Below, one piece after another: positions 16,707-24,524 of a DNA stretch of 64,000 nt (the stretch's first letter is position 1; the number at the start of each line of letters is the position of its first letter). The DNA lies in the NCBI RefSeq assembly GCF_000785435.2, contig NZ_JTDB02000001.1, positions 834,499-898,498 on the forward strand. Direction: 5' to 3'. The stretch is from Paraburkholderia sacchari. Lineage in GTDB: Bacteria; Pseudomonadota; Gammaproteobacteria; Burkholderiales; Burkholderiaceae. A program made the position numbers and the translations under genes. The notes beneath the pieces are model-generated. The model had not been told where the DNA came from. It worked only from the letters and a program-made list of their open reading frames with translations, and ran no database searches.

Positions 16707-16964
16707 TCACTCGCGCCTTGCTGCCCACCACGCGCCGCATGCGATGCCAAGGCCAATGGCAACGCCCAGCGCAGCGAGCGGATTTTCGGCGATGGTCTCC
16801 CGGGTGGCGACTGTGGCGTTGCTCGCGAGCCGCTGTGATTTCCCGCACAGTGCCTTGATGCGGCCGGCGACCCGCATGTCCGTGTCGCCGAACAGGTCGC
16901 CGGCGAACGCCTGTGCATGGCCGGCCGCTTCATGTACGGCGTCGCTTGCGTGTGTCCTTGCCAT
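16707..16964 (-). CDS. DUF883/ElaB-YqjD-like membrane-anchored protein
   Basis: An 85-residue protein with a soluble helical part (HEAAGHAQAFAGDLFG, RIKALCGKSQRLASNA) and a C-terminal membrane anchor preceded by the family-typical ENPLAALGVAIGLGIACG and closed by a basic WWAARRE. This is the layout of the ElaB/YqjD/DUF883 proteins, which in E. coli are stationary-phase, inner-membrane, ribosome-associated proteins. Divergence here is large and the call is by layout. GGAG precedes the start. Confidence 0.75.
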   Translation of the reverse strand: MARTHASDAVHEAAGHAQAFAGDLFGDTDMRVAGRIKALCGKSQRLASNATVATRETIAENPLAALGVAIGLGIACGAWWAARRE

Positions 16965-17073
16965 GATCGTGCTCCTGATGGTGTGGATGATGCAGTGAAG
17001 CAGCAGGCTTCATGCCTGTGCGCGGCAGCGTGAATCTCCAGCGCTTGAGCGCGCTACAGTCGATTTCGGCCTC

Positions 17074-17457
17074 TCAAGGTTTGCGCCCGAACGCCTCGCG
17101 CAGCTTGCCTTTCGCACGTTGCAGCGTATCGCGGCGCGACTTCGGCAGGTTCTTGCCGGCGCGATTGATATAGAAGTTCAGCATCGACATGGCCGATTGA
17201 AACGGCGTGCCCTTGCGCCGGCGGCTGCGCTCGGACGATTGCTTCAAGGAGCGCGCGATCGCTGCCGGATCGTCGAGTTTGAAGACGCCCGAATCGAGGT
17301 CCATGGCATCGCTCGTTTCGGCAACGCGATGCGACCAGCGCCGGCCCGAGCCGCTCGAGGTGCTCGTGGCCTTCTTCGCGGCGCTCGCGTGTGCGTGCCG
17401 CTGGCGCGCGGGCTTGCCGTTGCGGGTTCGGGTAGAGGGGTGCGGTTTCGTGGCCAT
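17074..17457 (-). CDS. DUF3175 family protein
   Basis: A 127-residue basic protein. The N-terminal 45 residues are Lys/Arg/Ser/Ala-rich and disordered. The conserved DUF3175 block follows: WSHRVAETSDAMDLDSGVF, LDDPAAIARSLKQSSERS, FQSAMSMLNFYINRAGKNL and a last helix with AKGKLREAFGRKP. Function is unknown. ATG 17457 is chosen because homology starts after it and the upstream frame overlaps the Ku promoter. It is divergent from ku, with 140 bp between, a position that suggests shared regulation. Confidence 0.85.
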   Translation of the reverse strand: MATKPHPSTRTRNGKPARQRHAHASAAKKATSTSSGSGRRWSHRVAETSDAMDLDSGVFKLDDPAAIARSLKQSSERSRRRKGTPFQSAMSMLNFYINRAGKNLPKSRRDTLQRAKGKLREAFGRKP

Positions 17458-17598
17458 GGCTTGCGTCCTGTCTTGCGTTTGTCTTTCACTGCATGACGGG
17501 CGCGCAGGCATCATGCCCGCGGCTGGCAGGGCGGGCAGAGAGTGGGCATCGCGTTTGCGAACCCGATGCAGGACACCGGACTCGTGGGAGGGGCGATC

Positions 17599-18465
17599 AT
17601 GCCGCGTGCGATATGGAAGGGCGCCATCAGCTTCGGGCTCGTTTACATCCCGGTGGAGCTTTACCCAGCTACCCAGAGCGAGCACACCGGCTTCAACCTG
17701 CTCGACCGGCGCACCTTCGACCCGGTCGGCTATCAGCAGATCAACAAGCGCACGGGCAAGCCGATCGGTCGCGAGAATATCGTGCGCGGCTACGAGTACG
17801 AGAAGGGCGCCTATGTCGTGATGTCGGACGAGGAGATTCGCGCAGCGAGGCCGGAAGCGACGCAGACGGTGGACATTCTCGCCTTCGTCGACGCCGGGAA
17901 GATGTCGTTCGTCTATCTGGATACGCCCTATTGGCTGATGCCCGAGCGGCGCGCGGAAAAAAGCTACGCGCTACTGCGCGATGCGCTGGCCGAGAGCGGC
18001 AAGCTCGGCATCGCCAGCGTGGTGATGCACAGCCGGCAGCATCTCGCCGCCGTGGTGGCGGCGGGGCCGGCTCTCGCACTGGAGACCTTGCGATGGTCCA
18101 CGGAGGTCCGTGAGCTCGACAAGTCGCATCCGTTTCCGCCGAGCGCGAAAAGCGCGGGCGTGAGCGCGGGCGAACTGGAGATGGCGCGCAAGCTCATCGA
18201 CGACATGAGCGCCGAGTGGGAGCCGGACAGCTATCGCGACACATTCCGCAGCGCGCTGGTCGAACTGGCCCAACGCAAGGTGAGCGAAGGGAAGGCGCGC
18301 GAGCTCACGCGTATCGAAGCGCCCGAGCCCGAACGGCGCGGCGCCGATATCGTGGATCTTGCAGATCTGCTCAAGCGCAGCCTCGGCAAACGCACGGGCA
18401 CGAGCAACAACGTTGGAGCAAAGCCGGGCAAGCCGCCTGCGAAGCGCGGCCGCCGGGCCGCGTAG
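17599..18465 (+). CDS. ku: Non-homologous end-joining protein Ku
   Basis: A 288-residue bacterial Ku homodimer subunit that binds DNA ends and recruits the ligase LigD. It begins with the family hallmark MPRAIWKGAISFGLV, followed by VYIPVELYPA, the core LLDRRTFDPVGYQQINKRTG, YEKGAYVVMSDEE and the WSTEVREL region. The C-terminal tail is rich in Lys/Arg/Pro (KPGKPPAKRGRRAA), a DNA-binding extension common in bacterial Ku. ATG 17599 has GGGAGGGG upstream. No ligD is in the window; its partner must be elsewhere or absent. Confidence 0.97.
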   Translation: MPRAIWKGAISFGLVYIPVELYPATQSEHTGFNLLDRRTFDPVGYQQINKRTGKPIGRENIVRGYEYEKGAYVVMSDEEIRAARPEATQTVDILAFVDAGKMSFVYLDTPYWLMPERRAEKSYALLRDALAESGKLGIASVVMHSRQHLAAVVAAGPALALETLRWSTEVRELDKSHPFPPSAKSAGVSAGELEMARKLIDDMSAEWEPDSYRDTFRSALVELAQRKVSEGKARELTRIEAPEPERRGADIVDLADLLKRSLGKRTGTSNNVGAKPGKPPAKRGRRAA

Positions 18466-18536
18466 AGCCGCGACGGCTGCGCGCGCCGCGCAGGTTCAAG
18501 GCAGGTTCAATATCGGAGCACCCATGGAAATCGACG

Positions 18537-19358
18537 ATGACAGGCAAACCCCGTAAATGGAAAGTCCTCGATGCCGCCCAGCCGCGCTTCTCGGGATACG
18601 CCAAACCGCTCGTCAGCGAGGCGCTCACGCGCGCGGCGCGGCTCGATGAGAACCAGGACGACTATCACGAGCTGAGGGTCGCATTGCGCAGGCTTCGCAC
18701 GTTGTTGTGGGCGTGGCGGCCGCTGTTCGGACGCGACCTCGACGAACCCGGGCCCGCCTCGCTCAAGCGCATGGCGGCCGTGGCGGGCGAGGCGCGCAAC
18801 TGGGATATTGCAGCGGGCCTGCTTGGGCAGCGCTGCGAGGGCAAGACCGCCGACCGCCTTGCGGCGGCGCGCGACGAGGCGCGCGAGGCGGCGCGCCGGG
18901 TCCTCGCCGGGAGCGCCTTCCGGCACACGCTGCTTGAAACGCTGCGGCGCGCGAACCGGTTGCTGAACGCGTCGCCGCGCGGTGTTCCCATGAAGCGTTT
19001 CGTGCGCGGGCGCGTCGAATCGGCTGATCGCACGCTGGACAAACGCATGCGTCGCGCGAAAAAGTCCGGGCGGCGCGATTACGCTGCCTTGCATACCGTG
19101 CGCAAGCGCGCAAAACGGTTGCGCTATCTGATCGAATTTTTCGGCCCCGACTTGCCGCGCCGCCGGTGCAGGCGCATGAAGCAATTGAAGAAAATTCAGG
19201 ATCGGTTCGGTATTCTCAACGATGTCGTGAGCGCCGAACAACTGCTCGCACACCATCGTGAGATTTTCGAGGCGGACGGGAGCGCGGATGCCGCGCTGGC
19301 GTCGCTCGCAAAGGCGCGCAAGCGCCGCCGGCGCGCGGCAATGAAACTGCTAGCGTGA
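18537..19358 (+). CDS. CHAD domain-containing protein
   Basis: A 273-residue, strongly basic all-helical CHAD protein. The conserved His-containing helix appears as YHELRVALRRLRTLLWAW, and a second as LHTVRKRAKRLRYLIEFF; both carry the His-x-x-Arg/Lys-like repeats that give the domain its name, with VSAEQLLAHHREIF near the end. CHAD domains bind inorganic polyphosphate and in Ralstonia localise to polyphosphate granules. No CYTH domain is attached. The ATG at 18537 lies 71 bp after ku, so the two may be cotranscribed. Confidence 0.9.
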   Translation: MTGKPRKWKVLDAAQPRFSGYAKPLVSEALTRAARLDENQDDYHELRVALRRLRTLLWAWRPLFGRDLDEPGPASLKRMAAVAGEARNWDIAAGLLGQRCEGKTADRLAAARDEAREAARRVLAGSAFRHTLLETLRRANRLLNASPRGVPMKRFVRGRVESADRTLDKRMRRAKKSGRRDYAALHTVRKRAKRLRYLIEFFGPDLPRRRCRRMKQLKKIQDRFGILNDVVSAEQLLAHHREIFEADGSADAALASLAKARKRRRRAAMKLLA

Positions 19359-19441
19359 GCGTGCTTGCGTGAGCGCCGGGATGTGCCGCCGTCCGCGTGG
19401 CGCCGCACAGGGATGAGGTGGCGGCGCCCGCACAAAACGCA

Positions 19442-20014
19442 CTAGCGTTGCGCGTGCCGCGCCCTTGCCGCGCGCGTTTGCGCCGCTTTTTTGGCCGCTG
19501 CCGAGCGCCCGGCTGCGCCCTTCGTTTGCGCCGCCTTCTTCGCCGCTTCCGAGCGGCTCCTCGCGCCCTTGGTCTGGGCGGCTTGGCGAGCAGCCGCGGA
19601 CCGGCTCGCTGGCGAGCGCCGCGATGCCGCGTTCTTCGCCTGCTTGGACATGGCTTGCGGCGATGCGCCCTCACTACTTTCGCGCTGCAACACGGCCGTC
19701 GTGGTACGCGAGCGCCGGGATTTCGATTCGGTGCTGACGCGGGTCACTTTATTTTCGCCGCGTGCGATGTCCTGCCTGGCCTTCTTGCGGGTTGCCTCGC
19801 TCGTCTTGCCTTTTGCGGGCGGCGGCAGATCGACGCCGGCTCGCCGCGCCTTCGACAAGCCGATTGCAATCGCCTGCTTCGCGGAGCGCACGCCATGCTT
19901 GCCGGCGCGGACACGATCGACCTCTTCCTTGACGAATTCACCCGCCTGCGTGCTGGGAGATTTGCCGGCGCGCTTGTCAGCCTGCGCTCGCTCGATGGTT
20001 TTCCGTTCGGGCAT
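19442..20014 (-). CDS. DUF6496-like basic protein with histone-like repeats
   Basis: A 190-residue, very basic protein. The N-terminal half has a helical conserved region (VKEEVDRVRAGKHG, VRSAKQAIAIGLSKARRAG) as in the DUF6496 proteins. The C-terminal half repeats Ala/Lys/Arg blocks: ARQAAQTKGA, AKKAAQTKGA and AKKAAQTRAA, each with a preceding RS(E/A)A, like the Lys/Ala-rich tail of histone H1-type bacterial proteins. DNA binding or nucleoid association is inferred from this tail. ATG 20014 has GGAG. It is downstream of and convergent with the CHAD gene. Confidence 0.75.
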   Translation of the reverse strand: MPERKTIERAQADKRAGKSPSTQAGEFVKEEVDRVRAGKHGVRSAKQAIAIGLSKARRAGVDLPPPAKGKTSEATRKKARQDIARGENKVTRVSTESKSRRSRTTTAVLQRESSEGASPQAMSKQAKNAASRRSPASRSAAARQAAQTKGARSRSEAAKKAAQTKGAAGRSAAAKKAAQTRAARARHAQR

Positions 20015-20164
20015 GGTCGCTCTCCTGTGTAAATGCATCCACTTTCATCCGCGCAACGTTTATGCCGGGCATTGGTGGGGCATTGGTGGGGCATTAGCGC
20101 GGGCCATTAGCGGGGGCATTCGGCCTCATTCGGGCTGAAGGAAAAGCTGACTCGCGCAGTGAAT

Positions 20165-20416
20165 TTATTTCGCCTTCGCCGCGCTCGCGGGCACCTCGCG
20201 GGACATGTTGTCGTGCGTGGGCTTCGTGGGTTTTTTAATGGGCATGTTGTCGGGGTTGGTCGTGCTCGCGGCGCCTGATGCACCGGCGGGCGGTTTCACC
20301 ATCGACGGGGGCTGTCGCTGGTCCTTCGTCTGCGCCTGCGTCAGTGGGGAAAAACCTGCGGCGCTCAGCAATGCAAGCGTGATTGCGGCCCATGCCCGGG
20401 CAAGGGGCGTGCTCAT
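20165..20416 (-). CDS. Small secreted protein, function unknown
   Basis: An 83-residue protein with a clear signal peptide (PLARAWAAITLALLSAAGF, cleavage likely after QAQ near residue 27-29). The mature part is short, polar and disordered (KPPAGASGAASTTNPDN, PIKKPTKPTHDNMS). No family recognised. ATG 20416 is supported by GGAG a few bases upstream; the longer open frame upstream lies over unrelated sequence. Confidence 0.65.
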   Translation of the reverse strand: MSTPLARAWAAITLALLSAAGFSPLTQAQTKDQRQPPSMVKPPAGASGAASTTNPDNMPIKKPTKPTHDNMSREVPASAAKAK

Positions 20417-20556
20417 ACGTTTCTCCGCTTCGGCATTCCGCACGCTTGATGCGCGAATCGCGTGCCCGGGCGGCCAGGCGTCCAATCCGGTTCGGCACGA
20501 GGCGTGCGCACGAGCCGGTGCATCGGACAACCATCTTGGGGAAGAGGAGGTCTGCC

Positions 20557-20847
20557 ATGAACGCTCGGCCACATTACCAGCTCAACATCTGCCGAGGTGA
20601 TTTCCGGCGCGTCTGCGAACGCTTTCTCGAATGGAAGCATGAACCGCTCGTTTATCGCCCGGGACATACGATGTTCGAGGGACGCGACGCGGTTCATCTG
20701 CTGTCGAAACGACGCTACGAAGACGCCGAGCAGGCGCGCAAAGCGTTGCAGAACGCCTGCCGCCCCGACGATTCCTATGCTCTCGCAGCCGAAGTGGGCG
20801 ACGGCGAAAACGACATGTGGATCGTGATGGCGGCGTACACGGAATAG
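20557..20847 (+). CDS. Hypothetical 96-aa protein
   Basis: A compact soluble protein with no family I can name. It starts at ATG 20557 behind GAGGAGG. Visible features are YQLNICRGDFRRVCERFLEW, then a Tyr/His-rich VYRPGHTMFEGRD, a helical SKRRYEDAEQARKALQ, and the C-terminal WIVMAAYTE. The last strands suggest a small alpha/beta fold. No signal peptide. It is flanked by small genes on the opposite strand. Confidence 0.6.
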   Translation: MNARPHYQLNICRGDFRRVCERFLEWKHEPLVYRPGHTMFEGRDAVHLLSKRRYEDAEQARKALQNACRPDDSYALAAEVGDGENDMWIVMAAYTE

Positions 20848-20868
20848 CGGACCAGGCTTCGCGCGGGC

Positions 20869-21075
20869 TCAGCGCGTTTTTCCTCCGCCGTCCAGCCCCG
20901 CGCCCTTGCGCCAGACTTCCTTGCCGCGCTGGGAGAGTTCGCCGCTGCTATGGCTGCGGTCCGGTTCGGTATCGGGCACGGCCATCTCGCCACCGGGCGG
21001 TTCCTGCGAACGTTGCCTCGAGCGCTTGCGTATCGCCACGCGTTCGTCCTGCGAGCGTCCAGCGTATTCACTCAT
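20869..21075 (-). CDS. Hypothetical 68-aa polar protein
   Basis: A short, highly charged, probably disordered protein: MSEYAGRSQDERVAIRKRSR at the N-terminus, then PPGGEMAVPDTEPDRSHSSG and a basic end GKEVWRKGAGLDGGG. The strong GGAGG ahead of ATG 21075 is the best support that it is translated. Low-complexity small proteins like this are common beside stress genes in Burkholderiaceae, but no function is known. Confidence 0.5.
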   Translation of the reverse strand: MSEYAGRSQDERVAIRKRSRQRSQEPPGGEMAVPDTEPDRSHSSGELSQRGKEVWRKGAGLDGGGKTR

Positions 21076-21212
21076 AGCGTGCCTCCATGGGTGGCGTTGA
21101 CATAGGTCTGGATACCGCATCGCGCGTACCCGGCATGCGGCGGACGCGGCGGGAATGGGCATGCCCGATGCGCCCGCGGCATGCGCTTGCTTTCCGAACG
21201 TCTGGAGGAGCC

Positions 21213-22190
21213 ATGGAACCGGTGCGAAATGGGTTAGGGTTACCCGAAACGATGCGCGCGTGGCGCGCCACGCGCTTTGGCGGGCTTGACGCGCTCGCAT
21301 GCGAGAGCGCGCCGGTGCCGCTGCTATACGGCGACGAAGTGCTGGTCGAAGTGCAGGCCGCCGCGCTGAATCCCGTGGACCTCAAGACGCTGCACGGGCG
21401 CTACCCGGCCGTCGCGCAGCACGACTTGCCGTTCACGCTGGGGCGCGACGTTGCTGGCGTGATCGCGCAAGGCTCGCGGCGCGCGGCGGGTTGGGAACCC
21501 GGCATGCGCGTGTGCGCATTCGTGGGGCAGGGGCCGGGCGCACTGGCCGACTATGTGGCGGTTAGCGCAAGCGCGCTTGCGAACGCGCCGCGCGCCGGCG
21601 TCGATACGGCGGCGGCCTTGCCGCTCGCCGCGCTCACGGCGTGGCAGGGGCTCTTCGATTACGGCAAGCTGGAGCGCGGCGAACGCGTGCTGATCCACGG
21701 CGCGAGCGGCGCGGTGGGGCGCTTCGCGGTGCAGTTCGCGCGGCACTGCGGCGCGCACGTGATCGCGACGGCATCGGCTTCTACGCACGGGGTATTGCGC
21801 GCAATGGGCGCGGCCGAGACGATCGATTACCAGTACGAGGATTTCGAGGACCGCGCGGGCGAGGTCGATCTCGTGTTCGATCTTGTGGGCGGCGTGGTGC
21901 AGGTGCGTTCGTGGAGCGTTTTGAAGCACGGCGGCACGATGGTGTCGGCGCTCGACGAGCCTTCGCAGATCGACGCCGCTGCGCGCGGCGCGTGCGCCAC
22001 GCGGTTTACGGCGCGCCCCGATGGCGCGCAGCTCGAACATATCGTTGCGCTGCTCGATCAGGGGGCGATCAAGGTTGAGGTCGTGTCGCGCTTCAATTTC
22101 GGCGACGCGCGCGATGCGTTCGAGCAGGTCGAGCGCGGGCATCCGCACGGCAAGGTGGTCGTTATGGTCGAGTGGCATCAGCCGGTGTGA
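21213..22190 (+). CDS. Zinc-independent quinone oxidoreductase-like MDR enzyme
   Basis: A 325-residue medium-chain dehydrogenase/reductase of the NADPH:quinone oxidoreductase group. It has the N-terminal GroES-like domain (EVLVEVQAAALNPVDLKTL, GRDVAGVIAQG) and a Rossmann domain with VLIHGASGAVGRFAVQFAR, then DLVFDLVGG. The zinc-binding Cys cluster of true alcohol dehydrogenases is missing, so it is a zinc-free enzyme that likely reduces quinones or enones with NADPH. ATG 21213 has GGAGGAG. Confidence 0.9.
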   Translation: MEPVRNGLGLPETMRAWRATRFGGLDALACESAPVPLLYGDEVLVEVQAAALNPVDLKTLHGRYPAVAQHDLPFTLGRDVAGVIAQGSRRAAGWEPGMRVCAFVGQGPGALADYVAVSASALANAPRAGVDTAAALPLAALTAWQGLFDYGKLERGERVLIHGASGAVGRFAVQFARHCGAHVIATASASTHGVLRAMGAAETIDYQYEDFEDRAGEVDLVFDLVGGVVQVRSWSVLKHGGTMVSALDEPSQIDAAARGACATRFTARPDGAQLEHIVALLDQGAIKVEVVSRFNFGDARDAFEQVERGHPHGKVVVMVEWHQPV

Positions 22191-22330
22191 AGGCGCGCCG
22201 CCTTCGAGGGCGGGTCGCCTTCTGGCAGCGGCGGTGGTTCGTCGTCCGGGCGCGGCGGCGGCGGGGGCGAGCGTTCGGGGTCGTCCACCGGGTCGGTTGG
22301 CGGCAGATGGAATGATGGCGTCCTGGTCAT
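22178..22330 (-). CDS. Pro-rich small protein, 50 aa
   Basis: A short frame read by eye: MTRTPSFHLPPTDPVDDPER, a run of Pro/Arg/Asp/Glu (SPPPPPRPDDEPPPLPEGD), and the end PSKAARLHTG followed by TGA (22178-22180). A GAGGAAA site precedes ATG 22330. Similar Pro-rich acidic peptides of 50-70 residues occur in Burkholderia genomes. Its last 13 bases overlap the end of the plus-strand oxidoreductase. The product is expected to be disordered; function unknown. Confidence 0.5.
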   Translation of the reverse strand: MTRTPSFHLPPTDPVDDPERSPPPPPRPDDEPPPLPEGDPPSKAARLHTG

Positions 22331-22508
22331 GGCGTTTCCTCGCGAATTCCGGCTGGATCGTGCGCCGGGTCAGTCAAGGTGGCCGCATCGGCCGTGCCGG
22401 CTTGAAACGGTTTGGGTTGCATCGATGCCGGCGCTTTCGCGGTACTTCGCGTAGCATGGGCGCTGTTTCGCTGCCGACCGGAGGACCTCCACGCTGGGGG
22501 AAAACGAC

Positions 22509-23621
22509 ATGAGCACTCAATCGAACCACCACGCGGACCATCGCGCATTGCTGCGCCTGCTCGGCGTGCGCACGCCCATCATTCAGGCGCCGATGGCCGG
22601 CGTCAGCACGCCCGCGCTGGCGGCCGCCGTATCGAACGCAGGCGGGCTCGGCTCGCTGGGCGTTGGCGCGACGAACGCCGGCGGCGCGCGCAAGATGATC
22701 CGCGACACGCGCGCATTGACCGGCAAGCCGTTCAACATCAACGTGTTCTGCCATCGCCCGGCCGTGGCGAATGCGGCGGTCGAACGCGCGTGGCTCGACT
22801 GGCTCGCGCCGGTGTTCGCGCAGTACGGCGCGACGCCGCCCGAAACGCTCTCGGAGATCTATACGAGCTTCGTCGTCGACGAGGCCATGCAGCAGATGCT
22901 CGTCGAAGAAAAGCCGGCCGTCGTCAGTTTCCATTTCGGGTTGCCGCCGGCGGAAGTCATCTCCGACCTGAAGCGCGCCGGCATCACGCTGCTCGCGAGC
23001 GCCACGAATCTCGAGGAAGCCACCCAGCTCGCGGACGCGGGCGTCGATGCGATCGTGGCGCAGGGGATCGAGGCGGGCGGCCATCGCGGCGTGTTCGATC
23101 CCGATGCCGGCGACGATCGCCTCGGCACGTTCGCGCTCACGCGTCTCATCGTCAGCGAAGGGCGGCTGCCCGTTATCGCGGCAGGCGGGATCATGGATGG
23201 CGCGGGCATTGCGGCGGCGCTCGCACTGGGCGCGCAGGCCGTGCAGCTCGGTACCGCGTTTGTCGCGTGCCCGGAAACGTCGATCGACGACGGCTATCGA
23301 CGTGCGCTGCTTGGCGCAGCCGCGCGTCACACGACGTTCACCGCCGCGATTTCCGGACGGACCGCGCGTGCAATGGCAAATAAATTCACCGCGCTCGGCG
23401 ACGATCCGCGCGCGCCGCAAATACCCGCGTATCCGATCACCTACGACGCCGGCAAGGCGCTGCACGCCGCGGCGAAGGCGCAGGGCGAGTTTGGCTTCGG
23501 CGCGCAATGGGCGGGGCAGGCCGCGGCGCTCGCACGCTCGCTGCCGGCCGCCGAATTGTTCGCGCAACTGGAGCGCGAAACGCGAGAGAGCATCGAGCGG
23601 ATGCAGGCGCTTTCGTTTTGA
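22509..23621 (+). CDS. Nitronate monooxygenase (2-nitropropane dioxygenase family)
   Basis: A 370-residue FMN-dependent TIM-barrel enzyme that oxidises propionate-3-nitronate and other nitronates. Class I features are the N-terminal [30 protein letters not shown], the barrel motif [19 protein letters not shown], the catalytic His region GIEAGGHRG and the FMN-phosphate loop [12 protein letters not shown] / [13 protein letters not shown]. The start has GGGGG-type upstream purines. Detoxification of plant or fungal nitro-toxins is the usual role. It is convergent with the NAT gene downstream. Confidence 0.93.
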   Translation: MSTQSNHHADHRALLRLLGVRTPIIQAPMAGVSTPALAAAVSNAGGLGSLGVGATNAGGARKMIRDTRALTGKPFNINVFCHRPAVANAAVERAWLDWLAPVFAQYGATPPETLSEIYTSFVVDEAMQQMLVEEKPAVVSFHFGLPPAEVISDLKRAGITLLASATNLEEATQLADAGVDAIVAQGIEAGGHRGVFDPDAGDDRLGTFALTRLIVSEGRLPVIAAGGIMDGAGIAAALALGAQAVQLGTAFVACPETSIDDGYRRALLGAAARHTTFTAAISGRTARAMANKFTALGDDPRAPQIPAYPITYDAGKALHAAAKAQGEFGFGAQWAGQAAALARSLPAAELFAQLERETRESIERMQALSF

Positions 23622-23632
23622 TGCGGCTGTGA

Positions 23633-24463
23633 TCAGTTGCACATCTGGATCTTCTCCCAGACGCGGCCGGCCTCGGGAATGTCGAGCTGGAAAATCGTGT
23701 CGAACGTGTCCGCGAGATGGTCCGCGCTCGTGATGCGCTGTTCGCTGACGCTGTCTGCCGTCACGCTGCACAGGCAATCGTTCTTCAGGGCGACATAGCC
23801 ATCCGCGGTATGCCGCAGGATCGCCAGCGCGTTGGTGAACGGCGAGCCGGGATCCTGCATCAGCCAGCCAAGCGTAGCGGCTATGGCGGCCTCGTCGCTG
23901 TGATCGGGCCGGAAATCGAAGCTGTGCGCAAGGCCGTTCGCATGGTTGTTGAAGCGCAGCCAGCCGTCGTCGGTCGGCAGGATCGAAAAATCGAACCCGC
24001 GCTGGCTGATCGGCCCTGGGGCAAGCGGTACCGGTTCGACGATGGCGTCCGCGAGGCCCACCTCGGCAAGGTACGGCCTGTCGAGATCGACACGCAGCGT
24101 CAGATGGTTGCCGATGGCGATGTCGCCCATGATCTCCCGATTGACGCCGCTGCACAGGCGAGTCACGCGAAAGCCGAGCGCGGCGAGCGCCGCGCCGAAC
24201 AGGCCGTTCATTTCATAGCACCAGCCGCCGCGCCGGCCTTCCACCATTTTGGCGAAGGCGGAGGCTGGGGCGATCGACGATGGCCATCCCATGAACGCAT
24301 CGAGCGCCTCCCAGGTGAACGTCATCAGATGAGCGCGGTGAAGTTTCGACAGGCTCTCGAGGTCGAGGGAAACCGGCCGGTCGACACCGATTTTCGCGAG
24401 CCACGCGTCCAGTTGGCCGGGCGTCAGGGCCATGCCATTGTCGCTTGAAAAGGCGTTTGCCAT
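23633..24463 (-). CDS. Arylamine N-acetyltransferase with Cys-His-Glu triad
   Basis: A 276-residue arylamine N-acetyltransferase, which moves acetyl from acetyl-CoA to arylamines and hydrazines. The catalytic Cys is residue 82 (RRGGWCYEMNGLFG) and His is residue 120 (GNHLTLRV). The position of the catalytic Asp (normally DVGFG) is occupied by Glu 134 (YLAEVGLAD), giving a Cys-His-Glu triad; the same substitution is known from a Bacillus cereus NAT that stays active. ATG 24463 has AGGAG. It is the last gene of a TetR-UGT-NAT operon, 61 bp after the glycosyltransferase. Confidence 0.93.
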   Translation of the reverse strand: MANAFSSDNGMALTPGQLDAWLAKIGVDRPVSLDLESLSKLHRAHLMTFTWEALDAFMGWPSSIAPASAFAKMVEGRRGGWCYEMNGLFGAALAALGFRVTRLCSGVNREIMGDIAIGNHLTLRVDLDRPYLAEVGLADAIVEPVPLAPGPISQRGFDFSILPTDDGWLRFNNHANGLAHSFDFRPDHSDEAAIAATLGWLMQDPGSPFTNALAILRHTADGYVALKNDCLCSVTADSVSEQRITSADHLADTFDTIFQLDIPEAGRVWEKIQMCN

Positions 24464-24524
24464 TTTTCGGTCTCCTGCTGATGGACGGTTTTCGACGGTT
24501 CCCACCGCGATCAACGGATGCCGA

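Noticed and set aside
22374..24155. 593-codon minus-strand frame
   Set aside because: Covers the nitronate monooxygenase on one strand and the NAT in another frame; the product is Arg-rich without motifs.
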